This document shows, in pieces, positions 47,389 to 58,111 of a DNA stretch of 64,000 nt. The translations under genes were made by a program, and so were the position numbers. Numbering within the stretch: position 1 is the stretch's first letter; each line of letters opens with the position of its first letter. A model generated the notes under the pieces. The model was not told the DNA's origin. It saw only the letters and a list, made by a program, of their open reading frames with translations, and did not search any database. Source of the DNA: Sideroxydans sp. (GTDB lineage: Bacteria; Pseudomonadota; Gammaproteobacteria; Burkholderiales; Gallionellaceae); contig DAIDAG010000044.1 in assembly GCA_027310725.1 (NCBI GenBank), forward strand, positions 1 through 64,000, written 5' to 3'.

Positions 47389-47418
47389 GTGAGACCGCTG
47401 CGCAAGTTTTGATATAAT
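47389..47418 (+). promoter_or_regulatory. Candidate guaB promoter
   Basis: TATAAT at 47413-47418 is preceded by GTGAGA (47389-47394, 4 of 6 to TTGACA) with an 18-bp spacer. The -10 is perfect and lies 26 bases before the guaB ATG. Confidence 0.5.
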
Positions 47419-47443
47419 GCGCTCTTTGCAGAGGAAGGTTCCC

Positions 47444-48904
47444 ATGCGTATTACCCAAAAAGCCCTCACCTTCGACGATGTACTGCTGCTTCCGGCACAT
47501 TCCAACGTCTTGCCGCGCGACGTCAGCCTGCGTACACAGCTAACCCGCAATATCACCTTGAACATACCGTTGCTGTCTGCGGCGATGGACACCGTCACCG
47601 AGGCACGCCTGGCGATCGCCCTGGCGCAGGAAGGCGGCATCGGCATCGTACACAAGAACATGACCGCCAAAGAGCAGGCGGCACAGGTCTCAAAGGTCAA
47701 GCGTTTCGAAAGCGGCGTGGTGAAGGATCCCATTACCATCGCGCCGAATATGACTGTGCGCGATGTGCTCAATCTGACCCGGCAGCACAAGATATCCGGC
47801 TTGCCGGTGCTGCAAGGCAAACAGGTCGTCGGTATCGTGACCAACCGTGACCTGCGTTTCGAAAGCAATCTCGACCAGTCCATCACCAATATCATGACGC
47901 CGCGCGAAAGGCTTATCGTCGTCAAGGAAAACGCCAACCGCGACGAAGCGCGCAACCTGATGCACAAGCACCGCATCGAACGCGTGCTGGTCGTGAACGA
48001 TGCGTTCGAACTGTGCGGGCTCATCACGGTGAAAGACATCCTGAAATCCAGCGAACACCCCCTGGCTTGCAAGGACCATTACGGTCGTTTGCGCGTCGGC
48101 GCAGCGGTGGGAGTGGGTGAAGGAACCGAAGAGCGCGTGGCGTTATTGGTCGAGGCGGGCGTGGATGTGCTGGTGGTGGATACTGCCCACGGCCATTCCC
48201 AGGGCGTGCTGAGCCGGGTGCAGTGGGTCAAGAAAAACTATCCCAAGGTCGATGTGATCGGCGGCAATATCGCGACCGCAGCCGCGGCCAGGGCGCTGGT
48301 CGACCACGGTGCGGACGGCGTCAAGGTCGGTATCGGTCCCGGATCGATCTGCACCACGCGCATGGTGGCCGGTGTCGGCGTTCCCCAGATCACTGCTATC
48401 CAGAATGTGGCGGATGCCCTGGCGGATTCCGATGTACCGCTCATTGCCGACGGCGGAGTGCGTTTTTCCGGCGACATTTCCAAGGCGATCGCGGCCGGTG
48501 CGCATGCCGTCATGCTGGGTGGACTGTTTGCGGGCACCGAAGAAGCGCCGGGCGATATCGAGTTATACCAGGGGCGTTCCTACAAATCCTACCGCGGTAT
48601 GGGCAGTCTGGGTGCGATGCAACAAGGTTCCAGTGATCGCTACTTCCAGGAAAACGAGGGCAACCAGGACAAGCTGGTTCCGGAAGGCGTCGAGGGGCGT
48701 GTACCCTACAAAGGCAGCGTACTGGCTGTGATACACCAATTGCTGGGAGGTCTGCGCGCGAGCATGGGTTACCTGGGCTGCCCCGATATCACTACCGTGC
48801 ATGCCAAAGCGGAATTCGTCGAGATCACCTCTGCCGGTATTCGCGAATCGCATGTGCATGACGTGCAAATCACCAAAGAAGCGCCGAACTACCACATAGA
48901 CTAG
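47444..48904 (+). CDS. guaB: IMP dehydrogenase
   Basis: 486-residue IMP dehydrogenase, oxidising IMP to XMP, the committed step to GMP. N-terminal [16 protein letters not shown], paired CBS domains (about 95-205), catalytic Cys loop [17 protein letters not shown], and flap/K+ site ending in [12 protein letters not shown]. The ATG at 47444 has GAGGAAGG upstream and gives the family N-terminus; the longer frame is not needed. guaA follows after an 87-bp palindromic gap, probably in one operon. Confidence 0.96.
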   Translation: MRITQKALTFDDVLLLPAHSNVLPRDVSLRTQLTRNITLNIPLLSAAMDTVTEARLAIALAQEGGIGIVHKNMTAKEQAAQVSKVKRFESGVVKDPITIAPNMTVRDVLNLTRQHKISGLPVLQGKQVVGIVTNRDLRFESNLDQSITNIMTPRERLIVVKENANRDEARNLMHKHRIERVLVVNDAFELCGLITVKDILKSSEHPLACKDHYGRLRVGAAVGVGEGTEERVALLVEAGVDVLVVDTAHGHSQGVLSRVQWVKKNYPKVDVIGGNIATAAAARALVDHGADGVKVGIGPGSICTTRMVAGVGVPQITAIQNVADALADSDVPLIADGGVRFSGDISKAIAAGAHAVMLGGLFAGTEEAPGDIELYQGRSYKSYRGMGSLGAMQQGSSDRYFQENEGNQDKLVPEGVEGRVPYKGSVLAVIHQLLGGLRASMGYLGCPDITTVHAKAEFVEITSAGIRESHVHDVQITKEAPNYHID

Positions 48905-48983
48905 GATTTTGGAACCGGGATTTAGGATTTGGGGAGGAGACTCCTGGATTCGCCTAATTCCTAAATCCTAAATCCAACATCCT
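48903..48983. repeat. 81-bp palindrome, dispersed family A copy 2, in the guaB-guaA gap
   Basis: The left arm AGGATTTTGGAACCGGGATT (from 48903, overlapping the guaB stop) and the right arm, which in reverse reads AGGATGTTGGATTTAGGATT, form a long imperfect stem around GGAGGAGACTCC. The left arm matches the right arm of 13739-13798. Confidence 0.75.
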
Positions 48984-48991
48984 GAGAAACC

Positions 48992-50572
48992 ATGCACAAA
49001 AAAATCCTAATACTCGATTTCGGTTCCCAATACACCCAGCTCATCGCCCGTCGCGTGCGCGAAACTCATGTCTATTGCGAGTTGCATCCGTGGGACATGA
49101 CAGAGGCGGATATCAAAGCTTTCGATCCCGCTGGAGTCATTCTATCCGGCGGCCCGAATTCGGTTTACGAGGATGAGACGCCCAAAGCGCCGCCTGTCGT
49201 GTTCGAGTTGGGTGTGCCGGTGCTGGGTATTTGCTACGGCATGCAGACCATGGCGGCACAACTTGGCGGCAAGGTCGAGAGTGGCAAAGTACGCGAGTTC
49301 GGTTATGCCGAGATTCGCGCTCACGGACATTCCAGATTGTTCGACGGTGTTCAGGATAAAACCAATGCGGCAGGTCACGGCTTGCTTGACGTATGGATGA
49401 GCCACGGTGACAAGGTGACGGCGCTGCCGCCCGGTTTCTCTGCCATTGCTTCCAATGCCGCGACACCCTATGCTGCGATGGCGGACGAAGCGCGCCGTTT
49501 CTATGGAGTACAGTTCCATCCGGAAGTCACCCATACGTATCAAGGCAAGGCTATCCTGGCGAGATTCGTGCACGATATCTGCGGTTGCGGGCAGGACTGG
49601 AACATGCCGGACTACATCGTCGAGGCGGTGGAGAAGATACGCGCGCAAGTGGGTAATGAAGAAGTCATTCTCGGCCTGTCCGGCGGCGTGGATTCTTCCG
49701 TGGCGGCGGCGCTGATCCATCGCGCCATCGGCGACAAACTGACCTGCGTGTTCGTGGACAACGGCCTGCTGCGCCTGCACGAAGGCGAGCAGGTGATGGA
49801 GACTTTCGGCAAGAATCTGAACATGAAAGTCATCCATGTGGATGCCAGCGGCGAATTCATGAAGCATCTTGCCGGCGTGACCGACCCGGAACAGAAACGC
49901 AAGATCATCGGACGCGAATTCGTCGAAGTGTTCCAGCGCGAGTCCGCGAAACTGAAACAGGCCAAATGGCTGGCCCAAGGCACCATCTACCCGGACGTGA
50001 TCGAATCCGCCGGAGGGAAAACAAAGAAGGCCCACACGATCAAGTCGCACCACAACGTCGGCGGGCTGCCGGAATCCATGCACCTCAAATTATTGGAACC
50101 TCTGCGCGAGTTGTTCAAGGATGAAGTGCGCGAGCTTGGCGTGGCATTGGGTTTGCCGGCAGACATGGTTTACCGCCATCCGTTCCCGGGGCCGGGCCTG
50201 GGCGTGCGCATCCTGGGCGAAGTGAAAAGGGAATATGCCGAATTGCTGCGTCGCGCCGATGCCATTTTCATCGAAGAGCTGCGCAACACCCGGGATGCCA
50301 GCGGCAAAAGCTGGTATGACCTGACCAGCCAGGCTTTCACGGTGTTCCTTCCGGTGAAATCGGTCGGCGTGATGGGTGACGGGCGCACCTACGAATGGGT
50401 GGTGTCCTTGCGTGCCGTGCAGACGCAGGACTTCATGACGGCGCACTGGGCACATTTGCCTTACGAGCTGCTGGGCAAGGTGTCGAACCGCATCATCAAC
50501 GAGGTGCGCGGCATCAACCGTGTGGTCTACGACATCTCGGGCAAGCCGCCTGCCACCATTGAGTGGGAGTGA
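48992..50572 (+). CDS. guaA: GMP synthase (glutamine-hydrolysing)
   Basis: 526-residue two-domain amidotransferase that aminates XMP to GMP. Class I glutaminase domain (about 1-200) with GICYGMQTM (catalytic Cys) and FHPEVTHT (His-Glu); ATP pyrophosphatase domain with the PP-loop [16 protein letters not shown]-terminal dimerisation domain ending [18 protein letters not shown]. Full length. It lies downstream of guaB. Confidence 0.97.
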   Translation: MHKKILILDFGSQYTQLIARRVRETHVYCELHPWDMTEADIKAFDPAGVILSGGPNSVYEDETPKAPPVVFELGVPVLGICYGMQTMAAQLGGKVESGKVREFGYAEIRAHGHSRLFDGVQDKTNAAGHGLLDVWMSHGDKVTALPPGFSAIASNAATPYAAMADEARRFYGVQFHPEVTHTYQGKAILARFVHDICGCGQDWNMPDYIVEAVEKIRAQVGNEEVILGLSGGVDSSVAAALIHRAIGDKLTCVFVDNGLLRLHEGEQVMETFGKNLNMKVIHVDASGEFMKHLAGVTDPEQKRKIIGREFVEVFQRESAKLKQAKWLAQGTIYPDVIESAGGKTKKAHTIKSHHNVGGLPESMHLKLLEPLRELFKDEVRELGVALGLPADMVYRHPFPGPGLGVRILGEVKREYAELLRRADAIFIEELRNTRDASGKSWYDLTSQAFTVFLPVKSVGVMGDGRTYEWVVSLRAVQTQDFMTAHWAHLPYELLGKVSNRIINEVRGINRVVYDISGKPPATIEWE

Positions 50573-50615
50573 CGCGTGATCTTGCTGCGGCGCAGATAGG
50601 AACTTAAGATCCGGC

Positions 50616-53591
50616 ATGCGTCCTTCCGCAATCTACCGTAGGACAGATGTGCCCGGGTTGCTTGGATTCGGGGCGGTGTATGCGCTGCTCATCAAACTCA
50701 ATCTCACCTATCTCACCAGTGACGGAAATATTTCGCCGGTTTGGCTGCCCAGCGGATTAGGTCTCGCCGCATTGTTGATAGGCGGGAAAAAATACTGGCC
50801 CGCCATTCTTGTTGGCGCAATGGCGACCTATCTGGCTGTCGGGCGTTCTCTTCCGGTCGCATTCTGTATCGCATCGAGCAATACCATCGAGCCCCTTCTT
50901 GCGGTGTGGCTGCTTTCGCGCATCAGGCGTTTCGACCCGAAACTGCAATTTTCGGGAGATTATCTTTGGCTGATTTCCATCGGGGCTCCCGTTGCGGCGC
51001 TGGCCGCATTCATAGGCGCTGCCGGCCTGACGATGGCAGGCATTCTGCCCCGTGACGCCATCGTTCTGGAATGGATGTCCTGGTGGCGCGGAAACCTGTT
51101 TGGTATCGCAATACTCACACCCGCCTTGCTGATCTGGCGCAATTGGCCGGCGGGCTGGACAAGAGGCACCGGCAGGGGCTTTGAGGCGTTGATGTTCATC
51201 ATGCTTGCGTTCCTGACAAGCCTGGTGGCTTTTCATGGCTGGACGCCCCAATCCGTATCCGGCTTCCCCTTGGGGTATCTGATGTTCCTGTTTGTCAGCT
51301 GGGGAGCGCTCCGCTTCGGGCGGCATGGCGTTACGCTGATACTGTTGATGTCGGCGATACAGGGAATCCTGGGTTCCCTGGACGGTGTGGGTTTTTTTGC
51401 CACGGATATCAATACCGGATTGGCGAATTTCTGGCTGTTCATGATGAGCATGACCGTCGTCGGGATCGTGCTCTCGACCACGATCCTGCACCACCGGCGT
51501 GATGCCGGGGCCTTGCGCGAAAGTGAGTCGAGGCTGCATGAGATCCTCGATCATGCGCCTGTCGGTGTCTGGCTGGTCGGACCGGACGGGAAATACCGGT
51601 TCGTGAACAGGCGCTTTTGCGCCTCCACAGGCATTCCGGAAAGCGCATTTTTGAACACCAAACACTTGCCTGATCTTTTGGGCGAGGAGGTTGCGGCGAA
51701 TTTCCTGGCTTCGGATCGTACCTGCCTGACCCAGGACGCGCCCTTCGTCTCGGTCGAACCGATCACGCTGGTGGACGGGAAATCGCATCAGTTGGAGATC
51801 ACCAAGTCTAAGCTGCGCGATACCAAAGGCGAAGTGGTCGGCGTCATCGGTATTTCCGTGGATGTCACCGCACGCAAACAGGCCGAAGAGGCACTGCGCG
51901 AAAGCGAGGCACTATGGAGTTTTGCGCTTGAAGGCGGCGGCGATTGCGTGTGGGACTGGAACCTGCAAACCAACGAAGTATTGCTTTCAAAGGGTGGCAA
52001 GGGCATGTTCGGGTTCGCCGACGACGAAATCGGCAACAGCATGACGGAATGGAATGCGCGCGTTCATCCGGACGACATTGCCCGTTTGCTGGCCCATATC
52101 GGGGATTTTTTCCGCGAAAAACGTGACAGGTTCGCCGCCGAATATCGCGTACGCTGCAAGGACGAGAGCTGGAAATGGATTTTGACCCGCGGCATGGTGG
52201 CGCATCGCGCAGACGATGGCACGGTGGTGCGCATGATCGGCACGCACACCGACCTGACCGAGCGCAAGCAGGCTGAAGAGACCATCCAGCGCCAGGCAAA
52301 CTACGATGCGCTCACCCAGTTGCCCAATCGTCACCTTTTCCGCGATCGTCTGGAACAAACCATCAGGGCATCCAAGCGTGACCATTCACCGTTTGTACTC
52401 CTGCTGATCGACCTCGATCATTTCAAGGAGGTCAACGATACCATGGGGCATGATGCCGGTGACTTCTTGCTGGTGGATGCCGCACAACGCATCCAGCACT
52501 GCATGCGCGAATCCGATACGGTGGCACGCATGGGAGGGGATGAGTTCGTCGTGATCCTGCCGGACATCAGCGATACCGCGAGTATCGAGCGGATTGCGAT
52601 GGCGATCATCGAAAAGCTGGCCGCCCCTTTCCTGTTGGGCGAAGAGAAGGCTTTCATTTCCGCCAGCATCGGCATCACGCTTTATCCCAACGATGCAGGG
52701 AGCATGGAAACACTGCTGAAGAACGCGGACCAGGCGATGTATGTCGCCAAAAATCTGGGACGCAACCGTTTCAGCTATTTCACGCCCGTATTGCAGGAGA
52801 ACGCGCAGAAGCGCATGCGCCTGGTCAACGACCTGCGCGACGCCCTGGCGTCCGGCCAGTTCTGCGTGTATTACCAGCCTATCGTTGAACTGGCGACGGG
52901 AGATATCCACAAGGCCGAAGCGCTGATCCGCTGGATGCATCCCAAACGCGGCATGGTAAGTCCTGCCGAGTTCATTCCGCTGGCAGAAGAGATAGGCATG
53001 ATCGTCGAGATCGGCGATTGGGTGTTGCGGCAGGCAATGCATCAGGTGAAGCGTCTTCAGGCGAGCCACCACAAGGGTTTCCAGATCAGTGTCAACAAAT
53101 CCCCGGTGCAGTTCCACAACGACAATCCGCAGAAGACCGCGGAATGGCTGAATGAATTGGATCAGAACGGATTGCACGCGAGCAGCCTGATCGTGGAAAT
53201 CACCGAAGGCGTTTTGCTGGACGATGCGGGCCATATCAAGGACAGCCTGCTGGCCTCGCGCGATGCCGGTATCCAGGTCGCGATCGACGATTTCGGCACG
53301 GGCTATTCTTCCCTGGCCTACCTCAAGAAATTCGACATCGATTACCTGAAGATCGACCGGTCTTTTGTGAATAATCTGGGCAACGAGACCGACGATATGG
53401 CTTTGTGCGAGGCGATCATCGTCATGGCACACAAGCTCGGGTTGAAAGTCATTGCCGAAGGCGTCGAGACCGAACAGCAGCGCGATATGCTGCAGCATGC
53501 CGGATGCGACTATGCGCAAGGGTTCCTGTTTTCAAAGGCGATTCCGGCGCAAGAGCTTGAGGCCTTGTTGCAGAAGAACAAAGCCCCCTGA
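50616..53591 (+). CDS. MASE1-PAS-PAS-GGDEF-EAL membrane c-di-GMP enzyme
   Basis: 991 residues. About eight transmembrane helices (about 12-295) in a MASE1-type sensory domain (ISPVWLPSGLGLAALLIGG), then PAS (about 305-425), a second PAS of the PAS_3 type (about 430-555), GGDEF (about 565-725, RMGGDEFVVILP) and EAL (about 735-985, AEALIRWMHP, DDFGTGYSSLAYL). Both catalytic motifs appear intact. The MASE1 ligand is unknown. It is followed 220 bp later by the coiled-coil gene on the same strand. Confidence 0.9.
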   Translation: MRPSAIYRRTDVPGLLGFGAVYALLIKLNLTYLTSDGNISPVWLPSGLGLAALLIGGKKYWPAILVGAMATYLAVGRSLPVAFCIASSNTIEPLLAVWLLSRIRRFDPKLQFSGDYLWLISIGAPVAALAAFIGAAGLTMAGILPRDAIVLEWMSWWRGNLFGIAILTPALLIWRNWPAGWTRGTGRGFEALMFIMLAFLTSLVAFHGWTPQSVSGFPLGYLMFLFVSWGALRFGRHGVTLILLMSAIQGILGSLDGVGFFATDINTGLANFWLFMMSMTVVGIVLSTTILHHRRDAGALRESESRLHEILDHAPVGVWLVGPDGKYRFVNRRFCASTGIPESAFLNTKHLPDLLGEEVAANFLASDRTCLTQDAPFVSVEPITLVDGKSHQLEITKSKLRDTKGEVVGVIGISVDVTARKQAEEALRESEALWSFALEGGGDCVWDWNLQTNEVLLSKGGKGMFGFADDEIGNSMTEWNARVHPDDIARLLAHIGDFFREKRDRFAAEYRVRCKDESWKWILTRGMVAHRADDGTVVRMIGTHTDLTERKQAEETIQRQANYDALTQLPNRHLFRDRLEQTIRASKRDHSPFVLLLIDLDHFKEVNDTMGHDAGDFLLVDAAQRIQHCMRESDTVARMGGDEFVVILPDISDTASIERIAMAIIEKLAAPFLLGEEKAFISASIGITLYPNDAGSMETLLKNADQAMYVAKNLGRNRFSYFTPVLQENAQKRMRLVNDLRDALASGQFCVYYQPIVELATGDIHKAEALIRWMHPKRGMVSPAEFIPLAEEIGMIVEIGDWVLRQAMHQVKRLQASHHKGFQISVNKSPVQFHNDNPQKTAEWLNELDQNGLHASSLIVEITEGVLLDDAGHIKDSLLASRDAGIQVAIDDFGTGYSSLAYLKKFDIDYLKIDRSFVNNLGNETDDMALCEAIIVMAHKLGLKVIAEGVETEQQRDMLQHAGCDYAQGFLFSKAIPAQELEALLQKNKAP

Positions 53592-53811
53592 TTTTCATTC
53601 ATCCATAAATCGGGAATCCATGCGGTCTTCCGCATCGGGCCTGAATGCACACATTCCGGATATCGTGATAGAGGCTTTGCAAGCCGCAAACCTCTCCGTT
53701 TCATGAAATGGACTGTATTTCTGCTTTTATTCCACCCTTTAGCGCGAGACCGAACTGTTACTTTAGCGTCGAGCCGATGCCTTGGGTATCAATAAGCGAA
53801 AGAGGTGGAAC

Positions 53812-56415
53812 ATGTCAGCACTGAAAAATATCCGGTTGGTTTCTTCCCGTGGCGAAGAAAGCCCCATCGAATCGGAAGCGATACTTGAATCGCGCGGACG
53901 CGTCGAAGCGGAGATAGAAGCGCAGCTGGCGGTACAGGCCAGAACCCGCGCCGAAGCACATGCACGAGCCATTTTGCAGGGAAAAGTGCGGCAGGAAAGC
54001 GAGCTTACCGAGCAAATAGAGGCGCGCACGCGCGCCGAATCCGAAGCGACCGGGGAAGTTAAGGCGCGCCTTGATCTGGAACGCGAGTTGGCAGCTGCCG
54101 CTTACGCCAGAAAGAAGACCGAGGAACTTTTGACCGGTGTGGTGCGGGAGAAGCTGGAAGCGGAAAGACAGGCACAGGCCGAAATGGAACAGCGCCTGGC
54201 CGCCGAGCAGCGTGTACGCAAAGAACTGGAACAACAAGCAGAAGCGGATCGTGAAGCGGCCCTGTTGGCGCAAGAAAAAGCCCACACGGAACAATTGCTG
54301 ACTCAGGCAGTGCAGAACAAGCTCAAGTCCGAGAAAGAGGCGATGGCGATGATCAACGCGAAGCTGGCTGCCGAAGAGTCCGCACGAGAAGCGATGAACG
54401 CCCGCGTACGGGCCGAGATGCTGGTGTTGGCCGAAAAGCAAGCCCGCGTTGCTGCCGAGCTGGATGCCGAGCGCGCCGCGATGGCGCGTGCGGACGAAGA
54501 ACGCAAAGCAGCCAGGGAAGTCGAACTACGCATACAGATCGAACGACAGGCGCAGGCGGAAGCATCCGCGCGCGTTGCCGCGGAGCTGCAAACGACCGAG
54601 ATTGCCAGAAAGGCCGTCGCGACGGAACAAGAAGAACGTCTGGCTGCTGAACGCAAGCTGCAGGCGGAACAAGAGATGTTGAAGCTGCTGGAATCGCGTG
54701 TAGAAGCAGAGCAACAAGCCATCAAGGAACGCGAGGCGGCCAATGCGCTCCTGAAGCAGATCGAACTGGAAGCCCGGGACTTGCTGGCTGCGGAAGAACA
54801 AGCCAAGCGTGCAGCCGAGGTCAAATTGCAGGCGGAACGCGAGTTGACCGCGATGGCGCAGCAGCGGGCCGAGGCCGATATGCGTGCTTCGCATGCCATC
54901 GAATTGCAGGTGCATGCCGAAACAGAAGCAATAGAGCAGGCAAACCGGCGCTATGAGATGGCGGAATGCGCCAGAAGTATCGCCGAAGGCAAGGCTGAAA
55001 TGGAAGCCGGGCTTTTTGCACAGGAACAGGCGCAGGCCCGGGCGGACGAGTTGGCTGCCCGTGAGCTTCAAAAGAAACTGGAGGCCATCAACGCAGCCCT
55101 GCCTTTGGCCGAACAACGCGCACGCGCGATGGTGGAATCCTGCCTGGCTGAAGAAGGGAGACTGGCTGCGGAACAGGCTGCCTTGGAGGCTTTGCAAAAG
55201 CGTGCCGATGCCGAGCGTCTCGCGGAAGAGGCGGTCAGACAAAGACAGGCATCGGACGAGGAAGCAGCCCGGATTGCAGAGGCCAAATTGTCCGTCGAGA
55301 ACGCTGCCATCGAACAGATCACCTTGCGCATGGATGCCGAGTTGCGTGCCATCGAAGCCGATAATGAATGCATCGCGGCCGAAGTGCGCGCGCAGGAGGC
55401 TGCCGCCGCCAAACTGGCGATGTCGGAAAAAATGATCGCAGCAGCGAGGGAGAAGGAAGAGCTGGAGATTCGTGCATCCAACATGGCAAAGTTGAAAACC
55501 GAATCACTGGCGCTCGCCATCAAATCCGAGGAAGAAACGATGCAAGCCGATGCGCGCGCCGCGATGCAGGCACGCCAGCGTATCGCTGCAGCAGAGGAGA
55601 CCAGGCGTCGCATTGAAGAGCGTGAACGCCAGGAGACTGCACAATTGTTGTTGGATCAGCAGAACAGGGATGCGGAAGAGCGGGCTGCAGCCGAGCGTGT
55701 TGCAGCACTGGTGAGCAGGCGCATCGCGGTTGCCGAAGAAAACAAACTGCTTGTCGCAGAGCGCGAACGTGAGGAGGCGACCAGGTTGGAACTGGAGCAA
55801 CGGAACCAGGCCCTGGAACAACAGTATCTTCTGTTGTCACAACAGAATCGGGAAGCCGAAGAACGTCTGGTTGCCGCTTGCAATGTACGCATCGAAGCAG
55901 AACGTTTGGCTGTCGAAGCGACAGAAGGTCGCATCGCCGCCGAGCAACAGGCCGCCGAATTGACGCGCAGGAGAGATTTCGCAGAATTGCTGGCACACCA
56001 GGCCGTCAACGAAAAGATGGCAATGCAGGAGCAGGCCATCGCTGCGTTACGCCAGAGCGAGGAACTGGAGCGCGGCCTGACCGACAAGGTGAAAGAAGAA
56101 TTGCATCAGGCCAAGACCCAGCTGGAAACCGGGAAGCTGCTGCAACGGCTGAGCAAGACGCACCGGATCAATCGCTTCTCTCAAGTCGCCTTGTCTGCGA
56201 TGTTGTTGCTTGTGGCGGGCATGTGGTTCGGGGGAGCGGGTTCGAACGCCAGGACGGAGAACACCGCGAACAACGGGAAGATAGTCGTTGCACAATCCGC
56301 ACCTGAAAGGCGGGCAAGCGAACCAGCAGATCTGGGTAACCTGAAACTATCTGCCAATTTGGGCAATTCATCTTCGATACAGGGAGCTCAGGGGGCGGCT
56401 GAAAAAGAGTTTTAG
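53812..56415 (+). CDS. 867-residue Ala/Glu/Arg coiled-coil protein with C-terminal membrane anchor
   Basis: Starts MSALKNIRLVSSRGEE (ATG 53812, AGAGGTGG upstream). Residues of about 30-785 form an almost continuous charged helix rich in Ala, Glu, Gln and Arg with few breaks. Parts repeat at about 55 residues: the stretch starting KKTEELLTGVV is echoed 55 residues later by KAHTEQLLTQAV. One hydrophobic segment (about 798-815, VALSAMLLLVAGMWFGG) is followed by a short polar tail with no further domain. Topology is therefore a long cytoplasmic rod tethered to the inner membrane by its tail. A scaffold or spacer role is inferred; no enzyme domain is present and I do not recognise a family. Confidence 0.8.
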   Translation: MSALKNIRLVSSRGEESPIESEAILESRGRVEAEIEAQLAVQARTRAEAHARAILQGKVRQESELTEQIEARTRAESEATGEVKARLDLERELAAAAYARKKTEELLTGVVREKLEAERQAQAEMEQRLAAEQRVRKELEQQAEADREAALLAQEKAHTEQLLTQAVQNKLKSEKEAMAMINAKLAAEESAREAMNARVRAEMLVLAEKQARVAAELDAERAAMARADEERKAAREVELRIQIERQAQAEASARVAAELQTTEIARKAVATEQEERLAAERKLQAEQEMLKLLESRVEAEQQAIKEREAANALLKQIELEARDLLAAEEQAKRAAEVKLQAERELTAMAQQRAEADMRASHAIELQVHAETEAIEQANRRYEMAECARSIAEGKAEMEAGLFAQEQAQARADELAARELQKKLEAINAALPLAEQRARAMVESCLAEEGRLAAEQAALEALQKRADAERLAEEAVRQRQASDEEAARIAEAKLSVENAAIEQITLRMDAELRAIEADNECIAAEVRAQEAAAAKLAMSEKMIAAAREKEELEIRASNMAKLKTESLALAIKSEEETMQADARAAMQARQRIAAAEETRRRIEERERQETAQLLLDQQNRDAEERAAAERVAALVSRRIAVAEENKLLVAEREREEATRLELEQRNQALEQQYLLLSQQNREAEERLVAACNVRIEAERLAVEATEGRIAAEQQAAELTRRRDFAELLAHQAVNEKMAMQEQAIAALRQSEELERGLTDKVKEELHQAKTQLETGKLLQRLSKTHRINRFSQVALSAMLLLVAGMWFGGAGSNARTENTANNGKIVVAQSAPERRASEPADLGNLKLSANLGNSSSIQGAQGAAEKEF

Positions 56416-56714
56416 GGTTGCTTCGTGGGACCGGGGTAGAACGCCCCGATTCCGGTTGCCGAATTTGCGATGCCAGCCGGAAAGAAATTCCCGATCTTTT
56501 TCATTGCACATTCGATGTGATTGTTTTTGTGGACACTATTTCGAAAGTGCGGCGGTACGCCTGCAATCAACCCGGTTCGAAAAGTTTGGTCTTGTGCAAG
56601 TTCTCGATGTGGTTATTCTCTGGGAGCCTTGTTTGTCCTGATTCGGTTGGTTGAGTGAAGCCCCCCGTTTAATCGTATATAATTCCCCGCTGTTCATTTT
56701 GGGTTTTTCCCTAC
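56416..56714. other. Intergenic region before the ccm operon
   Basis: 299 bases with no supported gene; a 78-codon frame (56418-56654) has no ribosome binding site or recognisable product. A perfect TATAAT lies at 56678-56683, 31 bases before ccmA, and is the likely -10 of the ccm promoter; TTGAGT (56651-56656) is too far upstream to be a good -35. Confidence 0.5.
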
Positions 56715-57329
56715 ATGCTGGAAGTCGGCAATCTCGCGTGCAGTCGCGGCGATCATCGGTTGTTTTCCGGATTGAGTTTTACGCTGCATCCCGGACAAAT
56801 CATGCAGGTACAGGGAGCGAACGGTAGCGGCAAGACCAGTTTGCTGCGTACCCTGTGCGGTTTCATCCAGCCGGACGAGGGCCAGATCTTCTGGCGCGGC
56901 AAGCGTGTTCGCGAACTGGGCGAGGATTACTTCGCGGAACTGTTGTACCTGGGGCACTTGAACGCCATCAAAGACGAGTTGAGCGCGCTGGAGAATCTCC
57001 AAATGAGCGCGGGATTGGCGGGTTATACGGTGAGCGAGCAGCAAGCCGTCTCCGTATTGCGCCGCATGGGGTTGCAGCGTCGCGAACATCTGCCGGTTCG
57101 GGTATTGTCGCAAGGGCAGAGGCGCAGGGTGGCGTTGGCGCGTTTGCTGACCAGCGATGCGCATTTGTGGATACTGGATGAGCCTTTGACCGCACTGGAT
57201 GTGGGGGCTGTGGGCCTGATGCAGGAACTAATCGGCGAGCATCTGTCGAACGGGGGCATGACGATCTTCACCACGCACCAACCGTTGCAAGTGGCGGGCG
57301 TGCAGATGCTTCAGTTGGCGCTGTCATGA
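56715..57329 (+). CDS. ccmA: Haem exporter ATP-binding protein CcmA
   Basis: 204-residue ABC ATPase of cytochrome c maturation System I, which drives release of holo-CcmE from the CcmC complex. Walker A QGANGSGKTSLLR, ABC signature LSQGQRRRVALAR and Walker B LWILDEPLTALD are all present. First gene of the ccm operon. Followed by a 94-bp gap that in most relatives is absent or very short. Confidence 0.95.
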   Translation: MLEVGNLACSRGDHRLFSGLSFTLHPGQIMQVQGANGSGKTSLLRTLCGFIQPDEGQIFWRGKRVRELGEDYFAELLYLGHLNAIKDELSALENLQMSAGLAGYTVSEQQAVSVLRRMGLQRREHLPVRVLSQGQRRRVALARLLTSDAHLWILDEPLTALDVGAVGLMQELIGEHLSNGGMTIFTTHQPLQVAGVQMLQLALS

Positions 57330-57423
57330 CACGGTGCGCGAAAGCGATGGGTGCGGGAATGACAGCATTGCACTTCCTCCCGCAATCGGCTGGCTTCGCC
57401 AGTAACGTGTCGGAAGTGCGGTC
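57330..57423. repeat. Short intergenic insert between ccmA and ccmB
   Basis: Bounded by GTCATGA at both ends (57323-57329, which includes the ccmA stop, and 57421-57427, which includes the ccmB ATG). It shares blocks in the same order with the ccmC-ccmD insert: ACACGGTGCGC, GTGCGGGAATGAC, CCCGCAATC-GCTGGCTTCGCCA, CCAGTAACGT and CGGA(A/G)GTGCGGTCATGA. It looks like the large insert without its hairpins and family B arms. Confidence 0.7.
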
Positions 57424-58107
57424 ATGAAGAAGCTCTCGCTGTTGGGTTTGCTGGGATTGGTGATCCGGCGCGATCTGTTGCTGGCGATGCGTCGCCGTGC
57501 CGATGTGCTGACCACGCTGATCTTTTTTGTGATGGTGGTGAGCCTGTTCCCTCTGGGGGTCGGGCCGGAACCGGAGATGTTGCGCAAGATGGCCTCCGGC
57601 GTGGTATGGGTTGCGGCACTGCTGTCCTCCATGTTGTCGCTGCCGCGCATGTTTTCGGCGGACTATCTGGACGGAACGCTGGAGCAGATGCTGCTGGCTC
57701 CGCAGTCGCTCACGGCTTTGGTGCTGGGCAAGATCGTGGCGCACTGGATGCTGTCCGGCCTTCCCCTGGTGCTGATTGCGCCGGTGCTGGGATTGCAGTT
57801 CGATATGTCGCTGCAGGCGTTGTGGATGCTGGTGGTCGCGCTGTTGCTGGGAACGCCCATACTGAGCATGATCGGGGCTATCGGTGCGGCGCTCACGCTG
57901 GGACTGCGCGGCGGCGGTGTGCTGGTGTCGTTGCTGGTGTTGCCGCTGTGTATCCCGGTGCTGATCTTCGGCGCGGGTGCAGTGGATGCGGTAAACAGCG
58001 GGATGAGTGCTGTTTCCAACTTGTCGCTGCTGGGGGCATTCATGTTGTTCGCCCTGGTGTTTACGCCGTTCGTGGCGGCGCAGGCGTTACGTATTTCTAT
58101 GGAGTAG
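57424..58107 (+). CDS. ccmB: Haem exporter permease CcmB
   Basis: 227-residue membrane protein with six hydrophobic helices, the permease partner of CcmA. The N-terminal LGLVIRRDLLLAMRRRADVL and the loop LPRMFSADYLDGTLEQMLL are CcmB signatures. It works with CcmC and CcmE in haem handling at the periplasmic face. ccmC follows after 4 bp. Confidence 0.94.
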   Translation: MKKLSLLGLLGLVIRRDLLLAMRRRADVLTTLIFFVMVVSLFPLGVGPEPEMLRKMASGVVWVAALLSSMLSLPRMFSADYLDGTLEQMLLAPQSLTALVLGKIVAHWMLSGLPLVLIAPVLGLQFDMSLQALWMLVVALLLGTPILSMIGAIGAALTLGLRGGGVLVSLLVLPLCIPVLIFGAGAVDAVNSGMSAVSNLSLLGAFMLFALVFTPFVAAQALRISME

Positions 58108-58111
58108 AGAT

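Noticed and set aside
56418-56654. 78-codon frame upstream of ccmA
   Set aside because: No ribosome binding site, no signal or domain, and the sequence reads as ordinary intergenic DNA containing the ccm promoter region.
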